A DNA stretch of 64,000 bases. Source: Mytilus californianus. Its lineage: Eukaryota; Mollusca; Bivalvia; Mytilida; Mytilidae. Shown piece after piece: positions 9,630 to 21,263 of the stretch (the first letter of the stretch is position 1; each line of letters begins with the position of its first letter). The position numbers and the translations under genes were made by a program. Location: contig NW_026262668.1 of NCBI RefSeq assembly GCF_021869535.1, positions 24,433,732 to 24,497,731 on the forward strand, in the 5' to 3' direction. The notes under the pieces are model-generated. The model made no database searches. It worked only from the letters and a program-made list of their open reading frames with translations, and had not been told where the DNA came from.

Positions 9630-10610
9630 TTTCCGTCTTATTTTTTTAGCTTACTATGGCGGTACGGTTATTTATCAATGGGCACATGGATTTGATCAAA
9701 CCTTTAAAAATTAACGACGAAATGTAAGCATTTTTCTTAAATTGATGAAAGTAAAAGAATATTTCTTTAATTGGTCAAAATGTTACTATATTTTATCACA
9801 AATAATAAATGTTGAGTGGACATTTTATTCCGCCTGTAAAATCTATTATAAAGTTGTATTTTGCATCAAGCTTTAACGACAATATTCTGAATTCATAAAG
9901 CTAACAAGTTTAGCGGTTGTCCTTCAATTTTTTTCATAGTAGCTAAATAGACTTATTGATGAAGGATATGATTAATTCAATCAGTACGTCAGATATTTTT
10001 TGGGGGTAAACATCAATTCGCTAATTCATAGTGTGACGAAAAACCAAAACGTTTCATTCGTTTTTCTGCATTTTAAATCTTTACAGTGCTGTGTATCGCA
10101 CATCATCATATCTGCCTGTACAGTTAATTAATAACGTTGCTGTATGAAATCTTATATGAAGTGAAGCAACTGATATAAGACTACTTTTATAGCGTTATGT
10201 CTCATTTAAGTTCAGTACTTTGAGCTTGCTCAGAAACTATAAACATACTTTGATACCATATATATTGTTAATTGTGCTATAATGTGTGTACTTACGTTTC
10301 TTTGCAATTATTTATGAGAGTTTTATATATTTTTTAGACCCCAAGTCAGGAACAATGCAGTAGTTATTTATTTCATATCATACTGTTTTTGTTTTTATTT
10401 GGACAATTTTACGTTGACGGCTGATCGTTAATATTTCTTTTATTTAAATCACAATTTTCATAGACCAGGGAATATCAAGATCTTAACATATTGTATAGAC
10501 ATCTGCCTAATGTTGAAGACTGTTTGTTGCCGACTACATGTCCTTTTAATATTTATTTTTATTCGTCGGGTGCTGCCTCGTTGATGTATACCCCACTTCT
10601 CTTTTTATTC
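9630..10610. other. 3' flank and spacer after unit B
   Basis: The conserved 3' flank is present, but the poly(A)-like hexamer is ATCAAA rather than ATTAAA. The rest is AT-rich spacer alignable to the spacers after A and C. No gene seen. Confidence 0.45.
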
Positions 10611-10800
10611 ACTTTAGATAATAAACTCATCATAGATACATGTACCAGGATTAAAATTTTGTATGTCAGACGCGCGTGTCGTCTACAAAGACTCATCGGT
10701 GACGCTCGAATAAAAATGTTAAAAAACAACAAATAAGTACGAAGTGGATTCCCGTTGAGGACCCGAAACGCGTTACCAAATACAGCTAAGGTAATTATAT
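10611..10800 (+). repeat. dispersed repeat family 2, insertion in the B-C spacer
   Basis: Contains the phrase CAGACGCGCGTGTCGTCTAC and ends near GAGGACCCGAAACGCG. Copies are at 40640-40800 (+) and 34745-34910 (-). The A-B and C-D spacers read through the same place without it, so it inserted only here. Confidence 0.65.
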
Positions 10801-10959
10801 TCCTGTACATGTTTATCATGTTGACTATAATAAATATTTATAGATCTATCCGTTGTATTTGTTATATTTTTCAATGTTTCTATGAACTTATTTTCCTGCT
10901 GCATAATTTAGGTAAAGGTTTTTTAGTTTAATAACATTTAAAATCTCATTTAGATTACA

Positions 10960-11760
10960 ACTACCAAATGTTTCTTAGTCGACTTCAAACAAAGGTTTGG
11001 CTTTCCCCGCCTCCTACACAACTATCCCTCATTTTAAACTTGATGACAAACCGAACTTATTATCTTTTATTTGGATTCGAAAAAAAAATATCTTGTATTA
11101 AGAAAGAACTTCGTTTAAAAAAATCCAAAACGCTCCGATTTTTACGAACAAAATCTGAAAATGATATTTTTAAATGTATTTTGTTTTATCGACAACATAT
11201 TTTTGTGCGTCACGGCATTCTTATGGAAACGATATGTGTTCCTATTTTAACCGAATTGTTCCTTGAATCCTAAGAGACACACTCCATAAGGGGGAGGGGC
11301 TAAAAGTATCCTTTAACATTACATTTCTGCATAACGAGGATTTTTCTGTCACTGCATAGATCAAAGTTTGACGACTATTTTATTGGGTCGATACATCCAG
11401 TTAAACTTCACTTAAAGTATACCACAGATGAAGCTGTGTGTAAATCTGCTTCATACCTTCGCCATCTTGACTTAGTTGATCGTACATGTTTCATGGTGAC
11501 ATTATATATATTCTGTTTGTTGTATAGCAACATCAAATCTGTTTTGTTTTTATGGTTTTCGATGGGTGCAACTGTGGTGCATTAATAGCAAACCATTCCG
11601 ATGCACATGAATTAATCGGTGGTTTTGGTAGGGTTCCTGTTGCTTAATTGTTAGTCCAATGTATTTTATTGAACGGCGCACTGTTTGTCTTTTTCTCCTG
11701 TTTCTTTTTGTATTTGCGATAAGTGTCTCTCTTTTAATATGATTTTCCTTATAAATCTTC
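10960..11760 (+). mobile_element. decayed reverse transcriptase relic in the B-C spacer
   Basis: Best preserved of three paralogous spacer relics. An open frame from 10968 to 11273 ends in IFVRHGILMETICVPILTELFL, a degraded form of the stretch around PMGTNCAPLLADLFL in the intact family. About 100 bp later another frame gives a form of the segment that follows the catalytic aspartates (IHPVKLHLKYTTDEAVCKSA). A T-rich tail ends near 11760. It cannot encode an active enzyme. Confidence 0.6.
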
Positions 11761-12079
11761 TTGATATAATCTTATCTTTTTAAATAAGAAATTCAACGAA
11801 TGCATCCAGGGAATTCGTTTCAATTTGAAATTGCAACACAATTTCAATATATAATTTTTATTATTTTATTTGTTTTTACTTTTGCATTCAAGGTTTTGAT
11901 GTCCTACATGGAAATTATAGTGTCTTCAAGTAAATTACCTTAAGGAAATTTTAAATTATGAATACAATTTTCTAGCTGTACTAGTTGGGTCATTTGACAA
12001 TTGACGCTTTCGACTGTTCTGTTTTCATATATGGTCTTGTGAAATTGTCTTCCAAAACTTTAAGCGTACCCTCTAACAA

Positions 12080-12500
12080 CATGGATCTGGCATACTAAAA
12101 TCAGTATCATACTTCATTATGCATTGACAAGGCATTAGCACTGAGGGCGCAAGATATTTAAACTGAATCATATTCATGACCATGGTATCAATTTGGTTAA
12201 AAAAGTTAACATTTGGGATAATCTAATTTTCTACCTTTTATGTTTCTTCAAGACAAAAGTTATCTATATCAGTACTAGTATTTGATATTAAATATATAAT
12301 ATATCACTTAAAAAATGAAAGATACAACCTGCATACAATATGGTCATTTGAAAAGCATGTTAGTTCCAAAAGAAAAGAACTTGAAGTATTAGACCATTCA
12401 ATGGAAATGAGTTGAGATCAGGCAGTACTATACGTTTACAGTTTTAAAAAATCTTTTAGCTTTAAAATCAGGACATCAATCAATCTTTGAGAATAATTGA
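12080..12500. other. conserved spacer block, B-C copy
   Basis: Second copy of the block described at 3270-3670. Here the coding-like frame stops after ELEVLDHSMEMS, which suggests decay rather than selection. Confidence 0.4.
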
Positions 12501-12789
12501 CTGGATGTACTTTTATATCTTAACTTAGCTGTTTTATACCTACACGTTTTACGTACAAAGTTTAAAACAAACATTTTAGCGGTATTAAGACTCATATTGC
12601 TAAAAATCGCATTTCCTTCTCACCGTGATGAGCCGGGTCCAGTCACTGTCTGGCAAACGGAAGGGATGCATAAACATGAAATGTTATCAATAGAATCTCA
12701 TTTATTGCATATCGAATATTAATAAATAATTAAAATATAAATATGATACCTGTAAATTACATGTACATGTGAGGATTAGCCCAAATGTC

Positions 12790-12960
12790 GAAATGACAAG
12801 GTATTGTATTTGTGATAAGATTTGACAAGCATTAATAAACCTTAAGTTGTAATTAATTATTATAATAATATTTCGTACACCAAGAAATAACTTAATAACT
12901 TGATCCAAATCGTACAAAAATAAAACTGTTCTTCACAAATAATTATGCAGTTAACTATTT
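12790..12960 (+). repeat. paralogue of the inverted-repeat arm, unit C
   Basis: Single + orientation copy of the sequence found at 4962-5118. No inverted partner lies nearby. Confidence 0.6.
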
Positions 12961-13139
12961 GTTTAACAGTGGATACTTCAAATACAAGTATTGCCATTGC
13001 CCTTAGAATTCTTTATTGTTTTATAGATGCATGTAGTTCATTGAAGTCAGTCACTCTAAGAGCCTGTAATTCAGTGATTGATGTCTGTCACAATTGTTTG
13101 TCGTTTATTGTACCCCGCGCAACGCATAGAAATACCGGG

Positions 13140-13225
13140 CGTCCGTCCGTTCGTGTGTTCGTCAGTCTGCTGTCTGTCCGTCTGTATGTCCGTCCGTCCG
13201 TCTGTCTGTCTGTCCCTTCATCCGG
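13140..13225. repeat. CCGT/CTGT tetranucleotide run
   Basis: About 85 bp of alternating CCGT, TCGT and CTGT repeats. It sits at the head of the repeat that continues to 13439. A shorter run lies at the same place upstream of unit D (26195-26245) and another at 22310-22360. The open frames across it are simple-sequence artefacts. Confidence 0.85.
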
Positions 13226-13229
13226 TCTG

Positions 13230-13439
13230 GTTAAGACTCCCACGTGTACAATTCCTGAAAGATTTTAATAAAACTTATATCATAGGTTTATATCGGCACT
13301 GTCTCAGACAAGTTCAAAAATCAGTGCCGATCAACAAAAAGAGGAATGCTCCTTGGAAATATTAATTATATGGAAAATTGCATTGTTAGCACTCTCATTT
13401 GTACAATTCTTGCCAGATTTTTATGAAACGTTTATCATA
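13230..13439. repeat. ~175-bp repeat unit, split by an RT insertion
   Basis: Units start near TCATAGGTTTATATCGGCAC and carry AAAATCAGTGCCGATCAA. In the D copy (26280-26745) three successive units of 165-180 bp run without interruption. Here the first unit ends at 13439 and the series resumes at 15033. Confidence 0.7.
13431..13439. repeat. target site duplication, left copy (TTTATCATA)
   Basis: TTTATCATA at 13431-13439 recurs at 15024-15032, directly flanking the RT element. The unit D empty site reads GTATATCATAGG at about 26449-26459. Confidence 0.75.
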
Positions 13440-15023
13440 GCGAATACATATGTTCAAACTCTTTTAGGTCATTTTTTAGTAGCAACAAACAAAAAAGCTA
13501 TGTCAATTGGACATGCTTTGATACTATATCTGCCCTTGAATTTTTACTTGATAACATTTTTGTTCGCTTTGGAGATTCCGTATATCGCCAAGTTATCCGA
13601 ATTCCAATGGGGACTAACTGTGCACCACTTATTGCGGACCTGTTTTTGTATTGTTATGAGTTACAATTTATGACTAAAATCAGCAAAGACCCATCGAAAC
13701 AACATCTGATACAAAAATTTAACAATACTTTTAGATATTTGGATGATATATTGGCTCTCAATAATGACGACTTCAGTATGTATACTTAAGAAATTTATCC
13801 TGTTGAACTTACTTTAAATAAAGCTAATACTAACAATGACCACTGTCCTTTCCTCGATCTTGATATCTATATATTAACGGGAAGCCTAATACAAAAATTT
13901 ATGATAAAAGAGATGATTTTTCATTTCCTATCGTTAATTATCCATTTTTAGATGGTGACGTTCCCTTGTCACCATCTTATGGTGTTTATATATCTCAACT
14001 TGTACGATTCGCTCGTGTATGTAACAACGTATTAGATTTTAGCGAGAGAAATTTATGTATTACTGAAAAATTATTACACCAGGGTTTTCGATATCATAAA
14101 CTAGTCAAAACATTTACTAAATTTTATCATCGGTATAAGGACATCATTCGTAAATATAACTCAACATGCAGACATCTTATACGTTCGGGTATTTCACATC
14201 CAATCTTTTATGGTAATATTCTTTACAAAGCACAAAAATGTCAGTATTCACCTCAAAAGCTAACAAAACCTTTAAACAGACTTATTAAGAAGGGATATAG
14301 TTACGATACTGTTGTCAGGTCATTAAAGATTGCATATTTTGGCTTTAATATTGATTCACTTATAGGGTCTTTGCATCGGAATTAAATATATTTATTCTAA
14401 AACCTCTTGCTGGCATGACACGGGTTATGTTCTTCTCATATATTTTATGATGGTATAATACTAAACCCCTAACAGGAGGGATTGTGCCTGATATTCATAT
14501 GATGAAGACATAATCTTTCAATCAGTTTAATTGAGGTCTGGATCTGGCATGTCAGTAACTGCTAGTAGTCTGTTGTTATTTATGTATTATTGTCATTTTG
14601 TTTATTTTCTTTTGTTTCCCATTCTGACATCGGACTCGGACTTCTCTTAAACTGAGTTTTACTGTGCGTACTGTTGTACGTTTGTTTTTTCTACATTGGC
14701 TAGAGGTATATGGGAGGGTTGAGATCTCAAAAAACATGTTTAACCCCGCCGCATTTTTGCGCCTGTCCCAAGTCAGGAGCCTCTGGCCTTTGTTAGTCTT
14801 GTATCATTTTTTATTTTAGTTTCTTGTGTATAATTTGGAGTTTAGTATGACGTCCATTATCACTGAACTAGTATACATATTTGTTAAGGGGCCAGCTGAA
14901 GGACGCCTCCGGGTGCGGGAGTTTCTCGCTGCACTGAAGACCCATTGGTGGCCTTCGGCTGTTGTCTCTGCTCTATGGTCGGGTTGTCGTCTCTTTGACA
15001 CATTCCCCATTTCCATTCTCAAT
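13440..15023 (+). mobile_element. 5'-truncated reverse transcriptase retroelement
   Basis: A 1584-bp insertion flanked by a 9-bp duplication. Translated in pieces it shows a conserved RT: FLLDNIFVRFGD, then IPMGTNCAPLIADLFLYC, then the catalytic FRYLDD at 13733-13747. After breaks come PSYGVYISQLVRFARVC, LLHQGFRYHKL and a C-terminal part ending in IDSLIGSLHRN at 14385. There is an in-frame TAA at 13787 and a frame break near 13875, so it is inactive. A 640-bp 3' tail ends in CATTTCCATTCTCAA with no poly(A). The same tail alone occurs at 40065-40376. No endonuclease domain is visible, and the class (Penelope-like or another non-LTR type) is unresolved. Confidence 0.75.
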
Positions 15024-15032
15024 TTTATCATA
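15024..15032. repeat. target site duplication, right copy (TTTATCATA)
   Basis: Exact match to 13431-13439 at the 3' end of the RT element. Confidence 0.75.
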
Positions 15033-15420
15033 GGTTTGTATCAGCAATGTCTCGGACAAGTTCGAAAATCAGTGCCGGTCAATTATTTTTAATAGAGTTA
15101 TGCCCTTTGAAATAATAATATTATGGAAAATTGCATTGTAAGCGCTTTCACGGGTACAATTTTTGCCAGATTTTTATCAAATTTTTATTAAAGGTTTAAT
15201 CAGCAATTTCTTGGACAAGTTCAAAAATCAATACTGATGAAACATTTTTAAAAGAGTTATGACCCTTGGAAATATTAATTATATCTGAAATTGCATTGCA
15301 TTTGCTCTGAAGCCTTCATTTCTCTAAAATATTTATTAAAAAATTAAAGAAATTTTTAGTTTTTGCTAATGGGCAGTTAAAATATGTGCAACGCGGGAGA
15401 CATTGGAACTCCGTTCTTTT
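15033..15420. repeat. continuation of the ~175-bp repeat series
   Basis: Resumes with GGTTTGTATCAGCAATGTC and matches 26457-26850 upstream of unit D. Confidence 0.65.
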
Positions 15421-15424
15421 ATTT

Positions 15425-15640
15425 TATTTTTCATAAATCAGGTCTTTGGTTTTCACGTTTGAATCGTTTTACATTTTGTCAAGTCGGAGCCTGTTACAGC
15501 TAACTATACGGTATGGGTTTTGCTCATTGTTGAATGCCGTAAAGGAACCTGTAGTTGCTTACGTCCACGTCTTTTGGTCACGGATAGAAAGTTGTCTCAT
15601 TGGCAATCATACCACATCTCATTATGTTTACATGGATTGA
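15425..15640 (-). repeat. dispersed repeat family 1, partial copy upstream of unit C
   Basis: Ends with TTGTCTCATTGGCAATCATA. Same place and orientation as 5930-6200 (unit B) and 26865-27075 (unit D). Confidence 0.6.
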
Positions 15641-15974
15641 TTTAAGACTTGTCATATGATTTTTCACTTTAATATCCATAATTGAAGGGGTGTCATGTCC
15701 TTCAGATTTCTTCTTAGTTAACTTTTGTTTTTGCTGTTTCATTGTTGTTTCCTTACTTTCTTATGGAGTTATATTTAATACCAATCAATGACCACTCGAG
15801 ATTTATGAATTTTGACACTTTTAGATAGCAAGAGGTTATGGGTTTTTAATATTTCTACTTATTTCAATTCTTTTTTATTTCAGATTATTTATATTTAACT
15901 TATTTCGGTCATTCAGAATTGTAAAAAAACAACTTGCAGCATAATGACGTAATAGTCGTTTCGCCTTGACTTCG

Positions 15975-15983
15975 TATTTATAT
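15975..15983 (+). promoter_or_regulatory. candidate TATA box, unit C
   Basis: TATTTATAT in the conserved CGCCTTGACTTCG context, 84 bp before the ATG. About 40 bp present between this motif and the ATG in unit D are missing here. Confidence 0.35.
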
Positions 15984-16067
15984 TTCCTGACAATTGGTTA
16001 TGTGCAAATATTTAGTTTTATTCATTTCGTACTTATCATATTGTTATATGCTTATCGGTTTAACAAT

Positions 16068-16251
16068 ATGAAGACTATTCTTATCGGAGTTGTTCTAGTC
16101 TTGAAAGTTGTATGGTCGCTGGAAACGTTAGATGGAAAACTACCAATTCTAAAAGGAAACGGAATACCATTAAATATTGATATAGATGTTTCTGAGTTTA
16201 ACAGAAGATTTGCCGACATTGTTAACAAAGGCATACCCGAAGAAATATCAG
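16068..16251 (+). CDS. unit C exon 1: signal peptide and N-terminus
   Basis: Starts MKTILIGVVLVLKVVWSL, then ETLDGKLPILKGNGIPLN and ends IPEEIS plus one base. An upstream in-frame ATG at 15966 exists, but it lies before the TATA-like motif and is not shared with B or D, so 16068 is preferred. The donor GGTAATTTAAG follows at 16252. Confidence 0.85.
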
Positions 16252-19200
16252 GTAATTTAAGAATTGTATATATTTATTTAGAGGATACTAAACATGCATT
16301 CATCAGTTTTTTTATGATAAATTTATTTTAAAATCTCAAAAATATTGACAGTAAGGGCCGTTTGAGAACTTAATCTTACGACATATCTGATAATTTCAAT
16401 TGTTCCATTATGAACATTCCATTTCTATGTATAGTACTATTTTCAAATGCATGATGAGTATGGACATTGAGAATATATCCCCCAGTCGATACCACATTCC
16501 AGGGCTGGCGTTTCCTATCATGATTTCCATCATAGAGAGTTTCTGCTATCAAGGAAGTTATTGTATATTTGAAGTCATCTTTTCATGTATACATCAAAAG
16601 TATGCGGTCATAATTTGAACGACCGTTATGGGAAATGTTTGTTTGTCACAAACGGCCGTAGATATGTTCCATTTATCTTATTTTTATAGTGCGCAGTCAA
16701 AATTTATGCAGGCTATAATAAATTCTATGCTTTTATAATACCAATCTTTATAGGATTAGGTCTAAACTAAAATAACCCCAATATAAACACGAATGAAGTG
16801 AAGCCGCTGTTCCGGGATTGTAATCAATAGTAGCAATTACTCCAACGAGAACACAATCAATATTGCGACGAATAAAAAATTAACAATTAACATTGATTAT
16901 TAAAACCCAACACGAGTTTATTTATAAAATTTGAAATATACAAAATCTACAAAATGTACAAAACAAAGGCTTGGCATTAAAAAAAACAAATAAGAGAAAA
17001 GTAAGGATCTGACCATTGGAACCTCTGTTGCTTTGAATATCTGTCTCGTCTTCTTCTTCTTTCGTTTGGCCCTTTTCCGATTACTTTTTCAACATCAAGC
17101 ACTCGTTACATTCGACAAAATCATGATTTTGAAAGGGAAACTAAGTGATGCAAGCTAACAAGTTGTGAATCATGAGGTACTATAATACCCGAAATACTAT
17201 CATATTCCATGTTTGCCCGATAGAAGTTATTATTTGTTTTTCGCCAATTTTATGACAAATGGATTTTTTCGAAACGAATAATGCTTGCCTATAATTATTA
17301 TTACAGTCATGATAGTACATAAAGTAGAGTATTAATTAATGCTGATTTTATTGGTTTATGGCATCCGCATTCTTGGGAAGATAGTAAAGTACTATCATCA
17401 GTGCAATTAACAAGTGGTTACTGAAAGATAGTGCAAAGCCAAATTTCAGCTAATTAATAACCATTCTATCATACTTAAATATCAATCAGTACACTCCAAC
17501 AGATTTTAACATGACCTTGTCACAATGTGCAATACAAAAACTTAATTTAAGATGATTTTATTGATCAAGTTTGTCTATTAAACACCGTAATAAAAATCTT
17601 TAAATATTGTTTTAATCGGTAGTAACATTGATTTTGTTTTTTTAATAAAATACATCATGACTAAATATATTGCTATATATGTACAGCTAGGACTACTCAT
17701 AATCCTACATCCGGTAGAGACTGTTTTTTTATATTTTGGCATTGCACAAGATCAGGTGTTTCTCAGACTGTTTATGACGTTATACTAAATCCGTTGGATG
17801 TATACTTATTGATACTTTAGTCTGGGCGAACAGGATTTATTTATTAGTTGTAATCGACTTTCAGCTACTGCGAGTACTCTTATATTGGTGCGCTGTGTCA
17901 AGAGTTTTTTTTTAAGCAAGTTGCTATTTAGTGTTTCGTAACGAGTTAAGCAATTTGGAACTAATTTTAACAGTTTGTTCTTATGTTGTGATGTTACACC
18001 ACTGTCCCAGGTTTGGGAAGGGTTGTGCGCTCACAAACATTATCAACCCCGCTATGTTCTTCTTGTGTCTGTCCCAAGTCATAGCTTGTAATTCATGGGT
18101 TGTCGTTGGTTCTTGTCTATCATATTTGTTTTTTTCGTAAATTGCATTATTATGAATTAGGGCATTAGTTTCTCGTTTGAATTGTTTTAAATTTTTCATG
18201 AAGAGGCCTTTTAAAGCTACCCATATAGTATGTGTTTTGTTCATTTTTGAAGGCCATACGATGACCTATAATTGCTTATGTCGACGTCGTTTGAACTTAG
18301 GTGGATAGTTGTCTCATTGGCAATCTCACTACATCTGCTTCTTTTTATTCGTATCCGTATGTTGACCTCAATAGATATCGTTTGGTTGAAATGTGTTGAG
18401 ACAACATGTCATGAATATTTATGGAATTAAATTAAGAAAGCCATTTGAGGAAAAAATGTAAGAAAAAATATTGCTTCATTTTTTATCTTTTATGTTCATA
18501 TATTTTTTATCATTAGTGTTAAAATCTTTAAAGCGAAGTTTAAAGGCTTGTTGGATTTTGCTCAGTTCTTTTTACCTCCCAAGCGAAAGTTTCCTTAAAC
18601 CATAAGTCAAAAGACCGTAATTCTGCAGTATGTTAGGCTTACATATATAGTTGGATTAGGATGGATAAAAGGAATCAATGCACACATCTGCATTTTAATG
18701 GAACAAAAATAGTGTTTGGTTTGCATTTAGGAATTTTAGAGTGATGAAAATAACAAAACGTTTGTATTTCCCCTTAAGAAGTAATCAACGTAACCCACAT
18801 CCCTTTAATACAATTAACTATAGTATGTTGTGCGCAACCTCAATTATTTTATAGAGACTGTATAATAACCAGGTTATAGTTAGTTAGCAATGTTTTTCAG
18901 AGAAACTTTCAGTTTATTTGAAAAGTGAGAGATTTAAAGAAGTTGTAAGCAATGAAACCAAAGAAGACATGAAAGCAATAGCACATCAAGCTTTGAATGG
19001 TGAGGTATATTATGTGTAATCAATTGTAAATTAAACATACCACAAGGTAACCTATTCCAAACTGCTTTTAGTATGACCCGTGATTTTGTTTTTCACGTCT
19101 TAAAGTTTTGTTTTAAAATGTACTTGCCATGTAATTGGTATAAACCAAGCGCCAACATAATCAAATTCCTGACTGATCCAAACAATGTGAGCGTTTATAC

Positions 19201-20678
19201 TTTAAGCAATTTAAACTTAGCAAGTCATATCAAGCTAAAAAAAAGACAGTAAACATTTGCTTGTTTAAGTTTATCATTTAGTTCTACAGAGTAAGCAAAG
19301 TCCTGTATGCAAGAATGAGAATAGTAACGGTGCTGAACTCCTATTTTTCTTTTTACTTTTTTCTCTCTCTATTTAAAGATATATTCAAGCCTTATGTCAA
19401 CAGCGGCGAATTTAAGCAAGATCTGAAGAGAATGTCGGCCTTGATAACCAAAGGTAAACTTATCTAATGATTTATATTTTTCTTTCTTATTGGTGTTTCG
19501 AAAATATAGTTTCATTTTAAAAGATAACAACTATTTATCAAATATATTCGATCCCAATAGCCATATGGGATTAATCGTTATGGATCACAATAACCATATT
19601 TAGTTAAAAGATTACAGTAATACACAGTTAATGGACCACAAAATCCATGTAAAATGAATAGTCATATACAATAAATTATATACATTTATACAATAAATGG
19701 ATCACGATAAAAATATACCATAAATAAATCACTATAACTATATCCAATAAATGGATTACAACAGCCGTATACAATAAATAGATCACAATAGACATATACA
19801 ATAAATGGATCACAACAGCCACATACAATAAATAGGATCACAATAGCCATAAACAAGAAAAAGATATCTACAGCCATATACTATAAATGGATCACAATAG
19901 GCATAAACAAGAAAAAGATCACAACAACCATATACAATAAATGGATCATAATAGCCATAAACAAGAAAAAAAATCTCAACAGCCATATACAATAAATGGA
20001 TCACAATAGCCATAAACAAGAAAAAGATCACAACGTTTATATACAATAAATGGATCACAAAAGCCATATACAAAAAAATGGATTAAATGTACAGCATTAA
20101 AAGTAATGGAGATATGAGTAAATAAATTCGTCTTAATAGTACACGAAAACGTTAAATTGTATATTAGACATTTGTTTATTGTTGACCTCTATCTGTAGTG
20201 TGTATTCGTTGGGGAAACTGTTTCATTGACGTTTACCTACTATCTTCTTTATTAATGTTTTTTTATAGAATCTGAAATACGACCAGCATTTTTCGTCTCC
20301 ATTATGCCGCACCCTTATACACTGTCTGGTATAGATGGTGTAGTAAAGTTTGACAATGTCATCGTTAACATAGGGGGTGGTTATGACAAGTCAATTGGTG
20401 TTTTCACCGCAGGAAGAACAGGACTATATCAAATATCGTGTACGATTATTGGAGATCGTGGACATGCTGTACACTTCTTGTTAGCTAAAAACGATGCAGA
20501 ATATATTAAGGGACATTCAGCCTTAGGACCTCATACATCGGGCACTATAAATGCAGTTATTGCAATGCATAAAGGCGATCGTGTTAATATCAAACATCGA
20601 GCTACTCACCATTCGGAGAATATTACAGGTTTAAATCATTCATCTTTTTCTGGTTATTTTCTGCAGGATTTGTATTGA
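16068..20678 (+). CDS. secreted C1q-domain protein gene, unit C (intact)
   Basis: Exons are 16068-16251, 18901-18999, 19379-19453 and 20269-20678. They join to 768 nt and a 255-residue protein. Residues 1 to about 18 form a signal peptide. An acidic and then helical region follows (to about residue 119). The C1q domain runs from about residue 124 to the end. There is no collagen-like Gly-X-Y stretch, so it belongs to the C1q-like secreted type that is massively expanded in bivalves and thought to act in pathogen recognition. Donors are GTAATT, GTGAGG and GTAAAC. Acceptors are TTTTTCAG, TTTAAAG and TTTATAG. It is the only complete copy in the window without a lesion. Expression and binding target cannot be told from sequence. 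Confidence 0.85.
16345..16690 (+). mobile_element. reverse transcriptase relic in intron 1, unit C
   Basis: Paralogue of 6920-7210 with several stops. It starts near GACAGTAAGGGCCG and ends near ATATGTTCCATTTATCTTA. Confidence 0.5.
17660..18345 (-). repeat. dispersed repeat family 1, long copy in intron 1 of unit C
   Basis: Contains CACTGTCCCAGGTTTGGG, TGTCTGTCCCAAGTCATAG and the terminal TTGTCTCATTGGCAATCTCA. The paralogous copy is at 29150-29835 in unit D; unit B lacks it. It was therefore in the common ancestor of C and D, or was deleted from B with flanking sequence. Confidence 0.65.
18901..18999 (+). CDS. unit C exon 2: helical linker
   Basis: 99 nt, KLSVYLKSERFKEVV then SNETKEDMKAIAHQALN. 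Donor GTGAGG. Symmetric phase 1. Confidence 0.85.
19379..19453 (+). CDS. unit C exon 3: short linker
   Basis: 75 nt, IFKPYVNSGEFKQDLKRM then SALITK. Donor GTAAAC at 19454. Confidence 0.85.
19550..20090. repeat. 27-bp minisatellite with 54-bp higher-order period, unit C
   Basis: Largest of the four intronic arrays. The proximal part is ordinary 27-mers. From about 19849 to 20036, monomers alternate between GCCATATACAATAAATGG and GCCATAAACAAGAAAAAG types, giving about four 54-bp dimers. Part of the same second monomer type appears once in unit D near 31730. Confidence 0.85.
20269..20678 (+). CDS. unit C exon 4: C1q domain
   Basis: Acceptor TTTTTTTATAG, then SEIRPAFFVSIMPHPYTLS. Domain landmarks are VNIGGGYDK, GVFTAGRTGLYQISC, MHKGDRVNIKH and SSFSGYFLQDLY before the TGA. 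There are two sequons, N-I-T and N-H-S, near the C-terminus, and a single cysteine in the domain. Variable positions relative to A, B and D cluster between the fifth and seventh predicted strands (RGHAVHF, GHSALGPH, HHSEN), as expected for ligand-facing loops; that last point is inference. Confidence 0.9.
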
Positions 20679-20760
20679 AGTCTTTAGCGACTTAATTTTT
20701 ATTCTGTTTTTTTAGCAGTACATTGCGGTATGGTTGTTAATCAAAGGGCACATGGATTTT

Positions 20761-20766
20761 ATTAAA
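20761..20766 (+). promoter_or_regulatory. candidate poly(A) signal ATTAAA, unit C
   Basis: 83 bp after the stop codon, at the conserved place. Confidence 0.35.
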
Positions 20767-21263
20767 CAAAATGTAAACATTTTTTGTTAATTGATAAAAG
20801 TAAAAGAAGGTCTCATTAATTGGTCTAAATTTTACTATATTTCAGCACAAATAAGACATGTTGAGAGGATATTTTATTCCGTCTGCAACTTTTTAGATAA
20901 AGTTTTTGCATCATAAATTCATACAGCTGATAAGTTTAGGGATTGAGCTTCAATTTTGTCGTATTAGCTAAAACGTCTTATTGATAAAGGTTATAATTTT
21001 ATCAATCAGTACGTCAGGTATTTTTTGGGATAAACATCAAGTCACTAATTCATAGTTGGACGAAAACAAAATGCAAACATACTTTGATACCATGTATATT
21101 GTTTATTATGCTACAATGTGTGTACTTATCTTTTTTTGTAATTATCTATTTTACCGTTATTTCAGAGTTATATTTTGTAAATTTGCTTCATCTGTACCGA
21201 ATTTTGTTCTATATTGTTTTGACGGCCAACTGATCGAGATATAACACAGGGAAACGTTAAAAA

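Noticed and set aside
12945-13365. Open frames across the CCGT/CTGT run
   Set aside because: Arginine, serine and valine runs from simple sequence; the frame is lost in the paralogous copy at 26013-26276.
14816-15092. Overlapping open frames on both strands in the RT element tail
   Set aside because: They lie in the 3' tail that is also found alone at 40065-40376, where the frame is broken.
15966-16067. Upstream in-frame ATG extending unit C exon 1 by 34 codons
   Set aside because: It precedes the conserved TATA-like motif, is not shared with B or D, and would bury the signal peptide.
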